A stretch of 64,000 nucleotides of DNA from the NCBI GenBank assembly GCA_030652255.1, contig JAUSAZ010000117.1, positions 1 to 64,000 of the forward strand. The letters run 5' to 3'. A program made the translations under genes and the position numbers. Origin of the DNA: Myxococcales bacterium. GTDB lineage: Bacteria; Myxococcota_A; Polyangia; Polyangiales; Ga0077539. Positions 10,556 through 20,184 of the stretch are shown here, in pieces (positions within the stretch are counted from its first letter, which is position 1; each line of letters opens with the position of its first letter). The notes under the pieces are model-generated. The model saw only the letters and a list, made by a program, of their open reading frames with translations. It had not been told where the DNA came from and ran no database searches.

Positions 10556-10843
10556 ATGCTCATCGCGCGCGTCACCGGAACGCTCGTCGCCAGCCGCAAG
10601 GAGCCCACCCTCGACGGGCTCAAGCTCCTGGTGGTGCGCGGCTGTGACGTCCACGGCGAGCCCACCGGCGCGCCGCTGGTCGCCGCCGACGCCGTGGGCG
10701 CCGGCGTGGGCGAGGTGGTCCTGGTCGCCGCGGGAAGCTCCGCGCGGCAGACCGAGGCCACCAAAGACCGCCCCGTAGACGCCGTGATCATGGCCATCGT
10801 CGACGCACTCGACGTCGGCGAGCACACCACCTTCAAGAAGTAG
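10556..10843 (+). CDS. BMC-P (pentameric vertex, EutN/CcmL) shell protein
   Basis: A 95-aa protein of the EutN/CcmL/CsoS4 family that forms pentamers closing the vertices of the icosahedral shell. Family marks are RVTGTLVASRKEPTLDGLKL, LVAADAVGAGVGEVVLVAAG and SSARQTEATKDRPVDAVIMA. Together with BMC-T and BMC-H it makes a minimal complete set of shell building blocks. No aldehyde dehydrogenase, diol dehydratase, phosphotransacylase or other usual cargo gene follows; the next gene is an esterase lipoprotein about 100 bases downstream. Confidence 0.95.
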   Translation: MLIARVTGTLVASRKEPTLDGLKLLVVRGCDVHGEPTGAPLVAADAVGAGVGEVVLVAAGSSARQTEATKDRPVDAVIMAIVDALDVGEHTTFKK

Positions 10844-10939
10844 CAGCCGCGCGCGGGGTGCATCGTTCGCGCGCATCGTGCGCGAGACGCACGTTCTGCG
10901 ATTGACGCTGTGTGGGTAGGGCCGCACGCAGCGCCTCAC

Positions 10940-12226
10940 ATGACACTTCATCGTTGGGCTCTCGGGGTCTTCGTCTGCGTGGCTGGCTGCGCGGTGACGG
11001 AGACCGACTCCGTCGTTCAGGAAATCACCGTGTGCCCCGAGGCCGTCACGCGCGATGGGCGAGGCGATCCGCGCAACGCCGCCGGGCAGATCCGCTACTG
11101 CTGGCCGGGCGAGGCGCGCTGTCACTGCGACAGCGACAACGACTGCTACGACACCGAAGGCTACGTGCCCTGCCAGGCCCCCGGCGCGGACGCCGGGGCG
11201 GCCGTCGACACCGGCCCCCGCGATGCGGGCCCGCTCGACACGGGTCCGCGGGATACGGGACCGCGGGACACCGGTCCGCTCGACACCGGCCCGCGCGATA
11301 CGGGTCCCGTCGACACCGGGCCGCGCGATACGGGTCCCGTCGACACCGGGCCGCGGGACACCGGGCCCGTGGATGCGGGCGTCGTCGACAGCGGTCCGCT
11401 GCCGGGGGACAACATCAGCTACACGGGCAGCTTCGCGGTGCGCAACGGGCGCTCTCGCGCGCGGCTGCGGGTGGCGGGCGAGTACCGCGACGTCACGGTG
11501 TACCTGCCCTCGTCGCGCGCGGCCAACCCCCCGCTGGTGGTGGCCTATCACGGCACCAACGGGTCGGGCGACGTGATGCTCAACGAGACCTCCGCGCGGG
11601 CGATGGCCGACCGCAACGGCGCGGTGTTCATCGCCCCCGACTCGCGCTGGATGCCGCGCGGCGACTGGGACCACGCCACCGAGGAGACCTACTGGGAGAC
11701 CTCGCCCAACGTGAGCCCCACCAGCAACCCCGACCTCATGCTCACGCGCGCCATCCTGGTCGAGGCGCAGCGCCGCTTCAACGTCGACCCGCGGCGCGTG
11801 TACGTCATCGGTCACTCCAACGGCGGCTTCTTCGCCGAGCTGGTAGCGACGCAGCTCACCGCCCGCGTCGCGGCCTTCGCGACCAGCTCGGCGGGGCTCG
11901 TGCGATGCGCGCGCACCACCAGCTGCAGGTTCCAGGGCACCGGCACCACCTGCGCGGCGCTGCGCACACAGTCGGGCTGGTGCGCGTGCAACGGGGCCGA
12001 CCTGCCGGGCCCGGTGCCCACCAGCGGGCGCATCCCCGCGGCGTACCTCACCCACGGCACGCGCGATCCGCTGGTGTCGGTGCAGTACACCTGCGCCCTC
12101 GCCGAGCGCATGACGGGCGCCGGGGCGGCCACCACGGTCGTGCTGCGCAACGGCGACGGGCACGTGATGCCCGAGACCTTCGCCCTCGACGCGTGGGCCT
12201 TCCTGGCCCCGCGCCGCCTGCCCTGA
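10940..12226 (+). CDS. PHB-depolymerase/feruloyl-esterase-like lipoprotein with DTGPR repeat linker
   Basis: A 428-aa exported lipoprotein. The signal ends in the lipobox VAGC; a short Cys-rich segment follows, then 13 five-residue DTGPR-type repeats (about residues 90-154), then an alpha/beta-hydrolase domain. The domain shows VVAYHGTNGSGD, the nucleophile GHSNGGFF with Ser293, a late Asp in THGTRDPLV and His in GDGHVMPE, giving a plausible triad. Extra cysteines near residues 330-350 may form disulfides. It probably hydrolyses an extracellular ester (polyester or feruloyl type). The ATG at 10940 gives the cleanest signal peptide. Confidence 0.85.
   Translation: MTLHRWALGVFVCVAGCAVTETDSVVQEITVCPEAVTRDGRGDPRNAAGQIRYCWPGEARCHCDSDNDCYDTEGYVPCQAPGADAGAAVDTGPRDAGPLDTGPRDTGPRDTGPLDTGPRDTGPVDTGPRDTGPVDTGPRDTGPVDAGVVDSGPLPGDNISYTGSFAVRNGRSRARLRVAGEYRDVTVYLPSSRAANPPLVVAYHGTNGSGDVMLNETSARAMADRNGAVFIAPDSRWMPRGDWDHATEETYWETSPNVSPTSNPDLMLTRAILVEAQRRFNVDPRRVYVIGHSNGGFFAELVATQLTARVAAFATSSAGLVRCARTTSCRFQGTGTTCAALRTQSGWCACNGADLPGPVPTSGRIPAAYLTHGTRDPLVSVQYTCALAERMTGAGAATTVVLRNGDGHVMPETFALDAWAFLAPRRLP
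11207..11401 (+). repeat. 15-bp tandem repeat encoding DTGPR-like units
   Basis: Thirteen in-frame 15-base units encode variants of Asp-Thr-Gly-Pro-Arg/Leu/Val inside the esterase lipoprotein. The unit is repeated with synonymous changes, so length variation by slippage is likely. Such acidic Pro-rich linkers hold enzymes away from the outer membrane. Confidence 0.85.
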
Positions 12227-12271
12227 GAAGGGCCATCGACAGCGCCGCAAGAGCGACCTATGAGGACCGCC

Positions 12272-12535
12272 ATGACGCGAACAATTGCCTCCCTGTTCCT
12301 GTTGGCCGTGGTCGGGTGCTCGGGGCAGCAGGGGATGCGCAGTGACATCCCCGCCGCCGGGCGCCCGCTCTGGGATCGCTGTCGCCCTTCGGTCGACACC
12401 TGGTGCCACAACCGCGCCCAGGGCGACCCCACGCTCGAGCGTGAGTGCGAGGGCAACACCGGCCACGACTACGGCCTGCTCGCCGACGACGCCGCGCGGC
12501 AGCAGTTCCTGCGGGCGCACGGCTGCAGCCTGTAG
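12272..12535 (+). CDS. small lipoprotein of unknown function
   Basis: An 87-aa protein with a signal peptide ending in a VVGC lipobox, followed by a short mature part with four further cysteines (DRCRPSVDTWCHN, RECEGNTGHDYG, HGCSL), likely two disulfides. The ATG at 12272 is preferred over 12260 because a GAGGA ribosome-binding site lies seven bases before it. It is close behind the esterase gene and may share its transcript. No family recognised. Confidence 0.75.
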   Translation: MTRTIASLFLLAVVGCSGQQGMRSDIPAAGRPLWDRCRPSVDTWCHNRAQGDPTLERECEGNTGHDYGLLADDAARQQFLRAHGCSL

Positions 12536-12544
12536 CCTCCGGGC

Positions 12545-14035
12545 CTACTGGGCGTCGCTGTCCTCCCAGCGGTGGTGCACCAGCGCGCGGCGCGGCGCGG
12601 CGCCCTCGGCGAGGTGGTCGACGGTGAGGGCGTGGTCGGGGTCGAGGTCGGGGCAGCGCTCGCGCATCGTCACGAGCTCCTCGGCCGCCGTCGGGTGGAT
12701 GCCCACCGTCCCATCGAGCTGGGCCTTGGTGGCCCCGAGCCGCAGCGCCACCGCGAAGCCCTGAACGATCTCCCCCGCGTCGGCGCCGACGACGTGCACC
12801 CCCACCACGCGGTCGGTGTCGCGCTCGACCACCAGCTTCATCATGGCCTTCTCGCCGCGGCCCGTGAGCGTGTGCTTCAGGGGCGTGAAGGTGGAGCGGA
12901 AGATGTCCACGGCGCCGCCGCTGCGCTCGCGGGCCTCGGCGCGGGCCTCGTCCTCGGTGAGCCCCACAGAGCCAATCGGGGGGTTGGAGAACACCGCCGA
13001 GGGGATGAAGTCGTAGTCCGGCGTGCGCTTCGCTCCGCCGAAGAGGTTCTGCGCGACGATCATCGCCTCGGCGAGCGCGACGGGCGTGAGCTGCACCCGG
13101 TCGATGACGTCGCCCACCGCGTAGACCGACCGCGCCGACGTGCGGAAGCGCCCGTCGACCCGCACCGCGCCGCGCTCGTCGAGGGCGACCCCCGCGGCCT
13201 CGAGCCCGAGGCCCCGCGCGTTGGGCGCACGGCCGATGGCCGCGAGCACGGCGTCCACCACCATCGCCTCCCCCGACTCGAAGCGCACGTCGATGGCCCC
13301 GTCGTCGCGGCGCGCGAGCGAGGCCACGTCGGCGTGGAAGCGCAGGTCGACCCCGCGGTGGCGCATCTCGCTGGCGAGGTGGGTGCGCACGTCGCGGTCG
13401 AAGCCGCGGAGGAAGAGCGCGCCGCGGTGGGCCAGCGTGACCTGCGCGCCGTAGCCCCGGAAGATGCCGGCCATCTCCACGGCGATGTACCCGCCGCCGA
13501 TCACCAGCAGCCGGTCGGGTCGCTTCGGGAGGTAGAACACGTCGTCGGAGATCATCGCGAGCTCGGCGCCGGGGAAGCTCGGGCGGAGGGGCACTCCCCC
13601 CGTGGCGACGAGCACGTGTCGGGCGCTGCGCCGGGTGACCGTGCCGTCCGCCGCGGTGACGGCCACCGTGTGCGGGCCCTCCAGGGTGGCGCGGCCCAGC
13701 ATCACCTCGACCCCGCGCGACTCCAGCAGGCGCTGGTAGATACCGTTGAGCCGGGCGATCTCGCGGTCCTTGCCCGCGATGAGCCGGGGCCAGTCGAGGG
13801 AGGGCTCGCCCACGTCCCAGCCGTAGGCCCGGGCGTCCTCGATGTCGTCGCGCGCGTGGGCGCCGTACGAGAACAGCTTCTTCGGGATGCACCCCACGTT
13901 GACGCAGGTGCCCCCGAGGTGGCGCTCCTCGGCCACGGCCACACGCGCCCCGAGGGCCGCCGCGATGCGAGCGCCCCGAACCCCGCCCGACCCTGCGCCG
14001 ATCACGAACAGGTCCACGTCATGCTGCTGGCTCAT
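12545..14035 (-). CDS. gor: glutathione-disulfide reductase
   Basis: A 496-aa flavoprotein disulfide reductase. The FAD-binding GAGSGG motif is at residues 13-18, the redox-active pair Cys44/Cys49 sits in GGTCVNVGCIPKKL, the NAD(P)H site is VIGGGYIAVEMAG, and the C-terminal catalytic HPTAAEEL is intact. The IPKKLF sequence and overall length fit glutathione reductase better than dihydrolipoamide dehydrogenase. It reduces glutathione disulfide with NADPH in the cytosol. The start is ATG 14035. The gene is divergent from gltB with a 66-base gap. Confidence 0.92.
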   Translation of the reverse strand: MSQQHDVDLFVIGAGSGGVRGARIAAALGARVAVAEERHLGGTCVNVGCIPKKLFSYGAHARDDIEDARAYGWDVGEPSLDWPRLIAGKDREIARLNGIYQRLLESRGVEVMLGRATLEGPHTVAVTAADGTVTRRSARHVLVATGGVPLRPSFPGAELAMISDDVFYLPKRPDRLLVIGGGYIAVEMAGIFRGYGAQVTLAHRGALFLRGFDRDVRTHLASEMRHRGVDLRFHADVASLARRDDGAIDVRFESGEAMVVDAVLAAIGRAPNARGLGLEAAGVALDERGAVRVDGRFRTSARSVYAVGDVIDRVQLTPVALAEAMIVAQNLFGGAKRTPDYDFIPSAVFSNPPIGSVGLTEDEARAEARERSGGAVDIFRSTFTPLKHTLTGRGEKAMMKLVVERDTDRVVGVHVVGADAGEIVQGFAVALRLGATKAQLDGTVGIHPTAAEELVTMRERCPDLDPDHALTVDHLAEGAAPRRALVHHRWEDSDAQ

Positions 14036-14101
14036 GACCACCGTGCCTAACACAGCCGCGCTTTGCCACGTCGCGTCACCGGACTATCATGCGCCGCGTC
14101 A

Positions 14102-17100
14102 ATGGCACTCCCTCCAGCCCAGGGCCTCTACGATCCCAACCACGAGCACGACGCCTGCGGGCTCGGCTTCGTCGCCCGACTCGATCGCCGCGCCACGCAT
14201 GACACCGTCACGCAGGCGCTCGAGATCCTCGCGCGGCTGACCCACCGCGGCGCGGCGGGCTGCGACCCGTGCACCGGCGACGGCGCCGGGGTGATGCTCC
14301 AGATCCCGCACGATCGCTACGCCGACGAGATGTCCCGGCAGGGCGTCTCGCTGCCTGCGCCCGGCGACTACGCCGTCGCGATGTGCTTCCTCTCCGCAGA
14401 CCCCGCGCGGCGACGTCGCATGGAGGCCATCCTCGAGGCCGCGGTGGAGCACCACGGGCAGCGCGTGCTCGGCTGGCGCGACGTGCCCGTCGACGCGAGC
14501 GCCATCGGCCCGATGGCCCGGGACACCATGCCCGCCATCCGGCAGCTCTTCATCGGCCGCGAGGGCCCGCGCGCGGGCTTCGACCGCACGCTCTTCATGG
14601 TGCGCAAGCGCGCTGGTCGCACGGCCAGCGTCACCCTCGGCGGCGACGACTTCTACCTCTGCTCGTGCTCGTCGCGCACCGTCGTCTACAAGGGCCTCAT
14701 GCTCGCCGAGCAGCTCGGGGCCTTCTACCCCGACCTGCTCGACCCGCGCACGGTGACGCGCCTCGCGGTGGTGCACTCGCGCTTCAGCACCAACACCTTC
14801 CCGAGCTGGGAGCGCGCGCACCCGTTTCGCTACCTCGCGCACAACGGCGAGATCAACACCCTCAACGGCAACCGGGCGTGGATGCGCGCCCGCGAGGCCC
14901 TGCTGGAGAGCCCGCACTTCGGCGAGGCCATCGAGGACTTCAAGCCCATCATCCGCTCGAGCGGGTCGGACAGCGCGTCGCTCGACAACGTGGTGGACTT
15001 CCTCGTCGCCAGCGGCCGCAGCCTGCCGCACGTGATGATGATGCTCGTGCCCGAGGCCTCGGACGAGGCGATGTCCCCCGAGCGCCGGGCCTTCTACGAC
15101 TACCACGCGTGCCTCATCGAGCCCTGGGACGGACCCGCGGCGCTGGCCTTCACCGACGGCGACCTCGTGGGCGCCATGCTCGACCGCAACGGGCTGCGCC
15201 CCGCGAAGTGGGCCGTGACCAGCGACGGGCTCGTGGTGCTCGCGAGCGAGCTCGGGGTGCTGCCGCTCGACCCCACCACCGTGGTGCAGAAGGGGCGGGT
15301 GCAGCCGGGGAGGATGTTCCTGGTGGACACGCGCGAGGGCAGGGTGCTGCGCGACGAGGAGGTGAAGCACCGGGTGGCGACGCGCCAGCCGTACCGCGCG
15401 TGGCTCGCGGAGAACCGCATCGACCTCGACGAGCTCGCCCCCGCCCGCAGCCCCTACGCCCTCGCGGCGGACGACCTCCCGCGGCTGCACCAGGTCTTCG
15501 GCTACACCGAAGAAGACCTCACCCGGCTGCTGCCGCCGATGGCCGCCACGGGCGAGGAGGCCGTCGGGTCGATGGGCGTCGACGCGCCGCTCGCCGTGCT
15601 CTCTGCGCGGCCGCAGAGCCTCTTCCGGTACTTCAAGCAGCAGTTCGCGCAGGTGACCAACCCCCCCATCGACCCCATCCGCGAGGCGGTGGTGATGTCG
15701 ATGACGAGCTCCGTCGGCGGCGAGGGCAACCTCCTCGACGAGACCCCGAAGCAGTGCCGCATGGTGCAGCTCAAGCACCCGGTGCTCACCAACGACGACG
15801 TCGCGAAGCTACGGCGCAGCGTGCCGGCGGACTTCCGCACCTGCACCATGGCGATGCGCTTCCCACGGGAGGCGGGGACTGCTGGCGTGGGCGCAGAGCG
15901 GACGGCGGGCGCCCGGCTGCGCGAGGCCCTCGATGCCCTCTGCCGCGAGGCGCGCGCGGCGGTCTCGGCGGGCGCCTCGCTGCTCATCCTGTCCGACCGC
16001 GACGTGGGCCCCGGGCACGTGCCCATCCCCTCGCTGCTGGCCCTCGGCGCGGTGCACCACGACCTCATCCGCACGGGCCTGCGCATGAAGGTGGGCATCG
16101 TCGTGGAGTCGGCCGAGCCCCGGGAGGTCACCCACCTCGCGCTGCTGGTGGGCTACGGCGCGGGCGCGGTGAACCCCTACCTCGCCATGGAGACCGTCGC
16201 CGACCTCGCGCGCCGCGACGGCGCCGACCCCGCCGAGGCTGTGAAGCGCTACGTGAAGGCGCTGGTGAAGGGGCTCCAGAAGGTGATGTCCAAGATGGGC
16301 ATCAGCGCCGTGTCGTCGTACCAGGGCGCGCAGATCTTCGAGGCCGTGGGCGTCGACCAGGCCGTCATCGACCGGTACTTCACGGGCACCTCGTCGCGCA
16401 TCCGCGGGGTCGGGCTCGACGAGGTCGCCCGCGAGGCCCTCGCCCGCCACGACCGCGCGTACGGCCCGCACCCCGAGGCGCGCCTGGACGTCGGCGGATA
16501 CGTCCACCTGCGCACGCAGGGCGAGGCGCACCTGTGGACGGCGAGCACCCTCTCCGGGCTGCAGCGCGCGGTGCGCGATGACGACGGCGACGGGTACGCC
16601 GCGTGGGCGCGCGAGATCAACGAGCAGGACGGGCGGCTGCTCACGCTGCGCGGCGCGTGGGACCTCGTCGCGCCGAGCGGCAACAACCCCGTCGCGATCG
16701 ACGAGGTCGAGCCCGCGGCGGACATCGTGCGGCGCTTCGCCACCGGGGCGATGAGCTTCGGGTCGATCTCGAAGGAGGCCCACGAGACGCTCGCCGTCGC
16801 GATGAACCGCGTGGGCGCCCGCTCCAACACGGGTGAAGGCGGCGAGGACCCGGAGCGCTTCGTCCCGCTGGCCAACGGGGACTCCCGGCGCTCGGCGATC
16901 AAGCAGGTGGCCTCCGGGCGCTTCGGCGTGACGGCGCACTACCTGGTCAACGCCGACGAGATCCAGATCAAGATGGCGCAGGGCGCGAAGCCCGGCGAAG
17001 GGGGCCAGCTGCCGGGGCACAAGGTCGACGCGGTGATCGCGCGGGTGCGCCACTCGACGCCCGGCGTGACGCTGATCTCCCCGCCGCCGCACCACGACAT

Positions 17101-18649
17101 CTACTCCATCGAAGACCTCGCGCAGCTCATCTTCGACCTGCGCAACGTGAACCCCACCGCCCGCATCAGCGTGAAGCTGGTGTCCGAGGCGGGCGTCGGC
17201 ACCGTGGCCGCGGGCGTGGCCAAGGCCCTGGCCGACGTGATCCTGATCTCGGGGCACGACGGGGGGACGGGCGCTGCGCCGCTGACCTCCATCCACCACG
17301 CCGGGACGCCGTGGGAGCTCGGGCTCGCCGAGGCGCAGCAGGTGCTGGTGCTCAACGGGCTGCGCGGCCGGGTGCGCCTCCAGGTGGACGGGCAGCTGCG
17401 CACCGGGCGCGACGTGGTGGTGGGCGCGCTGCTGGGCGCCGAGGAGTTCGGGTTCAGCACCGGGCCGCTGGTGGCGATGGGCTGCCTGATGATGCGCAAG
17501 TGCCACCTCAACACCTGCCCCGTGGGCATCGCCACGCAGGACCCGGAGCTGCGAAAGCGCTTCGCGGGCGCCCCGGAGCACGTCATCCGCTACCTCTTCT
17601 TCGTGGCCGAGGAGGTGCGTACCATCCTCGCGTCGCTGGGCTTCCGCTCGCTCGACGAGGCCGTCGGGCGGGTGGAGTGCATCGCCCCGAAGCGCCCCGC
17701 GGCGGACGCAGGCGGCGGCTGGTGGAAGGCCCGCCGGCTCGACTTCAGCGAGGTGCTCTACCGCCCGAAGGAGGCCGCGACGAGCCCGCTGCGCTGCGTG
17801 GAGCCCGTGGCGCACACCCTCGACGCGGTGCTCGACCGCGCGCTCGCCCCGCGGGCGGCGGCGGCGCTGGAGCGCGGGGAGCGCGTCGCGCTGGAGACGC
17901 CCATCCGCAACAGCGACCGGGCCTTCGGGGCGATGCTGTCGGGGGAGATCGCGCGGCGCCACGGCGACGCGGGTCTGGCCGATGACACGCTGGTAGTGAC
18001 CGCGCACGGCAGCGCGGGGCAGTCCTTCGGGGCCTTCGGCGCGCCGGGGCTCACGCTCGCGCTCTGGGGCGAGGCCAACGACTACGTGGGCAAGGGGCTC
18101 TCGGGCGCCGTGCTGGCGGTGCGCCCGCCGGAGGGCTGCGCCTTCGAGCCGGAGGCGCAGGTGATCGTGGGCAACACGGTGCTCTACGGCGCGACGCGCG
18201 GCCGGGCCTTCTTCAACGGGCGCGCGGGCGAGCGCTTCGGCGTGCGCAACAGCGGCGCCGCGGCGGTGGTGGAGGGCGTCGGCGACCACGGGTGCGAGTA
18301 CATGACCGGCGGCACGGTGGTGGTGCTCGGGCTCACGGGGCGCAACTTCGCGGCGGGGATGAGCGGCGGGGTGGCGTACGTGTTCGACGAGGACGGCGGG
18401 TTCGCCGCGCGGTGCAACCCCGACACGGTGACCCTGGAGGCGCTCGACGACGACGACCGGCACGGGCTGCGCGCGCTGGTGGAGGAGCACGCGGCGCGCA
18501 CCGGGAGCCCGAAGGCGAAGGCACTGCTCGGGCGCTGGGCCGAGTCGGCGGGGCGCTTCGTGAAGGTGATGCCCGAGGAGCTGCGCAAGGCCCTGGCGGC
18601 GCAGCGGGCGAGGGTCGAAGGCACGGCGTCGGCCGGGGCGAGGGCTTGA
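14102..18649 (+). CDS. gltB: glutamate synthase (NADPH) large subunit
   Basis: A 1515-aa subunit making glutamate from glutamine and 2-oxoglutarate. After a short propeptide, Cys19 in HDACGLGF becomes the N-terminal nucleophile of the class II glutaminase. Then follow the central domain, the FMN domain (GEGGEDPERF, KPGEGGQLPGHKV, SGHDGGTGAAPL), the iron-sulfur cysteines in MMRKCHLNTCPVGIATQ, and the C-terminal GXGXG beta-helix (VGDHGCEYMTGG). All expected parts are present at normal length. The ATG at 14102 leaves an 18-residue propeptide. gltD begins two bases after its stop, so the subunits are coupled. Confidence 0.97.
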   Translation: MALPPAQGLYDPNHEHDACGLGFVARLDRRATHDTVTQALEILARLTHRGAAGCDPCTGDGAGVMLQIPHDRYADEMSRQGVSLPAPGDYAVAMCFLSADPARRRRMEAILEAAVEHHGQRVLGWRDVPVDASAIGPMARDTMPAIRQLFIGREGPRAGFDRTLFMVRKRAGRTASVTLGGDDFYLCSCSSRTVVYKGLMLAEQLGAFYPDLLDPRTVTRLAVVHSRFSTNTFPSWERAHPFRYLAHNGEINTLNGNRAWMRAREALLESPHFGEAIEDFKPIIRSSGSDSASLDNVVDFLVASGRSLPHVMMMLVPEASDEAMSPERRAFYDYHACLIEPWDGPAALAFTDGDLVGAMLDRNGLRPAKWAVTSDGLVVLASELGVLPLDPTTVVQKGRVQPGRMFLVDTREGRVLRDEEVKHRVATRQPYRAWLAENRIDLDELAPARSPYALAADDLPRLHQVFGYTEEDLTRLLPPMAATGEEAVGSMGVDAPLAVLSARPQSLFRYFKQQFAQVTNPPIDPIREAVVMSMTSSVGGEGNLLDETPKQCRMVQLKHPVLTNDDVAKLRRSVPADFRTCTMAMRFPREAGTAGVGAERTAGARLREALDALCREARAAVSAGASLLILSDRDVGPGHVPIPSLLALGAVHHDLIRTGLRMKVGIVVESAEPREVTHLALLVGYGAGAVNPYLAMETVADLARRDGADPAEAVKRYVKALVKGLQKVMSKMGISAVSSYQGAQIFEAVGVDQAVIDRYFTGTSSRIRGVGLDEVAREALARHDRAYGPHPEARLDVGGYVHLRTQGEAHLWTASTLSGLQRAVRDDDGDGYAAWAREINEQDGRLLTLRGAWDLVAPSGNNPVAIDEVEPAADIVRRFATGAMSFGSISKEAHETLAVAMNRVGARSNTGEGGEDPERFVPLANGDSRRSAIKQVASGRFGVTAHYLVNADEIQIKMAQGAKPGEGGQLPGHKVDAVIARVRHSTPGVTLISPPPHHDIYSIEDLAQLIFDLRNVNPTARISVKLVSEAGVGTVAAGVAKALADVILISGHDGGTGAAPLTSIHHAGTPWELGLAEAQQVLVLNGLRGRVRLQVDGQLRTGRDVVVGALLGAEEFGFSTGPLVAMGCLMMRKCHLNTCPVGIATQDPELRKRFAGAPEHVIRYLFFVAEEVRTILASLGFRSLDEAVGRVECIAPKRPAADAGGGWWKARRLDFSEVLYRPKEAATSPLRCVEPVAHTLDAVLDRALAPRAAAALERGERVALETPIRNSDRAFGAMLSGEIARRHGDAGLADDTLVVTAHGSAGQSFGAFGAPGLTLALWGEANDYVGKGLSGAVLAVRPPEGCAFEPEAQVIVGNTVLYGATRGRAFFNGRAGERFGVRNSGAAAVVEGVGDHGCEYMTGGTVVVLGLTGRNFAAGMSGGVAYVFDEDGGFAARCNPDTVTLEALDDDDRHGLRALVEEHAARTGSPKAKALLGRWAESAGRFVKVMPEELRKALAAQRARVEGTASAGARA

Positions 18650-18651
18650 CG

Positions 18652-20127
18652 ATGGGACGACCGAGAGGGTTCCTGGAGATCCGCCGATCGAAGGCGGAGG
18701 CGCGGCCGGTGGCGGAGCGGGTGCACGACTGGCGCGAGCTCGACCTGTCGCCCGCGGAGCCCGCGCTGCGCGAGCAGGCGGCGCGGTGCATGGACTGCGG
18801 CGTGCCCTTCTGCATGGGGGGCGTCGCCCCGGCGGTGCAGACGGGCTGTCCGCTGGGCAACCTCATCCCGGACTTCAACGACCTGGTGATGAAGGGTCGC
18901 TGGGCGGAGGCCTCGGCGGCGCTGCACGCGACCAACAACCTCCCGGAGGTGACCGGGCGGGTGTGCCCGGCGCCCTGCGAGGGGAGCTGCGTGCTGGCCC
19001 TGGCGAGCGTTCCCGCGGAGGACGGTCGGGCGGCGCCAGGGGCGGTGACCATCAAGGCCATCGAGCGCGAGGTGGCCGACCGGGCGATGGCCGACGGCAG
19101 CGCGCTGGCGCCGCGGGTGTCGGCGGTGCGCAGCGGGCGGCGCGTGGCGGTGGTGGGATCGGGCCCGGCGGGCCTCGCGTGCGCGCAGCAGCTGGCGCGG
19201 CGCGGCCACGACGTGACGGTGTACGAGCGCGACGACCGGGTGGGGGGGCTGCTGCGCTACGGCATCCCGGACTTCAAGCTGGAGAAGGCGGCGCTCGACG
19301 CGCGGGTGCGGCAGATGACCGCCGAGGGGGTGGTGTTTCGCACCGGCGTGGGGGTGGGCGAGGACGTGTCGGGCGAGACGCTGCGCGCGGGCCACGACGC
19401 GGTGGTGCTGTGCGGCGGGGCGATGGTGCCGCGGGCGCTGGAGGTGCCGGGCGCGGCGCTGGAGGGCGTGGTGCCGGCGATGGTGTTCCTGGCGCAGCAG
19501 AACCGCCGGGTGGCGGGCGACCTGGTGCCCGACCGCGACGCCGTGCTGGCGACCGGCCTGCGGGTGGTGGTGCTCGGCGGCGGGGACACGGGCTCGGACT
19601 GCGTGGGCACGGCCATCCGACAGGGCGCGCGGAGCGTCACGTCGCTGGAGCTGATGCCGCGGCCGCCGGAGGAGCGCGCGGCGGGCAACGCGTGGCCCGC
19701 GTGGCCGATGGTGTTCCGCACGTCGAGCTCGCACGAGGAGGGCGGCGCGAGGGAGTTCGGGGTGATGACGAAGCGCGTGCGCGCCGACGCCCACGGCCGC
19801 GTGGAGGCCCTGGAGGTGGTGCGCGTCGAGCGGCGCGACGGGGCGCTGGTGGAGGTCGAGGGCAGCGGGCACGACATCCCGTGCGAGCTGCTGCTGCTGG
19901 CGATGGGCTTCGTGGGCTCGTCGCGCGAGGGACTGCTGTCGCAGCTGGGCGTCGGGCTCGACGGGCGCGGCAACGTGGTGGCGGACGACCACGCGACCAC
20001 GGCGCCGGGGGTCTTCGTGGCGGGCGACATGCGAAGGGGGGCCTCGCTGGTGGTGTGGGCCATCGCCGAGGGGCGCCGCGCGGCCGAGCGGGTGGACGCC
20101 TGGCTGGAGCGCGCGCCGGGGGCGTAG
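18652..20127 (+). CDS. gltD: glutamate synthase small subunit
   Basis: A 491-aa FAD/iron-sulfur subunit passing electrons from NADPH to GltB. The N-terminal cysteine motifs for two 4Fe-4S clusters are visible (RCMDCGVPFCMGG, TGCPLGNLIPDFND, VCPAPCEGSC), followed by the FAD motif VVGSGPAGLACAQQLA, the NADPH motif VLGGGDTGSDCVG and a C-terminal VFVAGDMRRG. The start ATG lies two bases after the gltB stop, the standard gltBD order. No regulator lies beside the operon. Confidence 0.96.
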   Translation: MGRPRGFLEIRRSKAEARPVAERVHDWRELDLSPAEPALREQAARCMDCGVPFCMGGVAPAVQTGCPLGNLIPDFNDLVMKGRWAEASAALHATNNLPEVTGRVCPAPCEGSCVLALASVPAEDGRAAPGAVTIKAIEREVADRAMADGSALAPRVSAVRSGRRVAVVGSGPAGLACAQQLARRGHDVTVYERDDRVGGLLRYGIPDFKLEKAALDARVRQMTAEGVVFRTGVGVGEDVSGETLRAGHDAVVLCGGAMVPRALEVPGAALEGVVPAMVFLAQQNRRVAGDLVPDRDAVLATGLRVVVLGGGDTGSDCVGTAIRQGARSVTSLELMPRPPEERAAGNAWPAWPMVFRTSSSHEEGGAREFGVMTKRVRADAHGRVEALEVVRVERRDGALVEVEGSGHDIPCELLLLAMGFVGSSREGLLSQLGVGLDGRGNVVADDHATTAPGVFVAGDMRRGASLVVWAIAEGRRAAERVDAWLERAPGA

Positions 20128-20184
20128 TACCTCGCCGCAGCATGGGGTGGGTGAGGTCTCGCACCAGAATGGCCCGTCACCTCC

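Noticed and set aside
10844..10939. Weak hairpin after the BMC operon as a terminator
   Set aside because: Only six pairs with mismatches and no U-run; not strong enough to list.
11207..11401. Tandem repeat as a CRISPR array
   Set aside because: The 15-base units are in frame, without spacers, and encode a protein linker.
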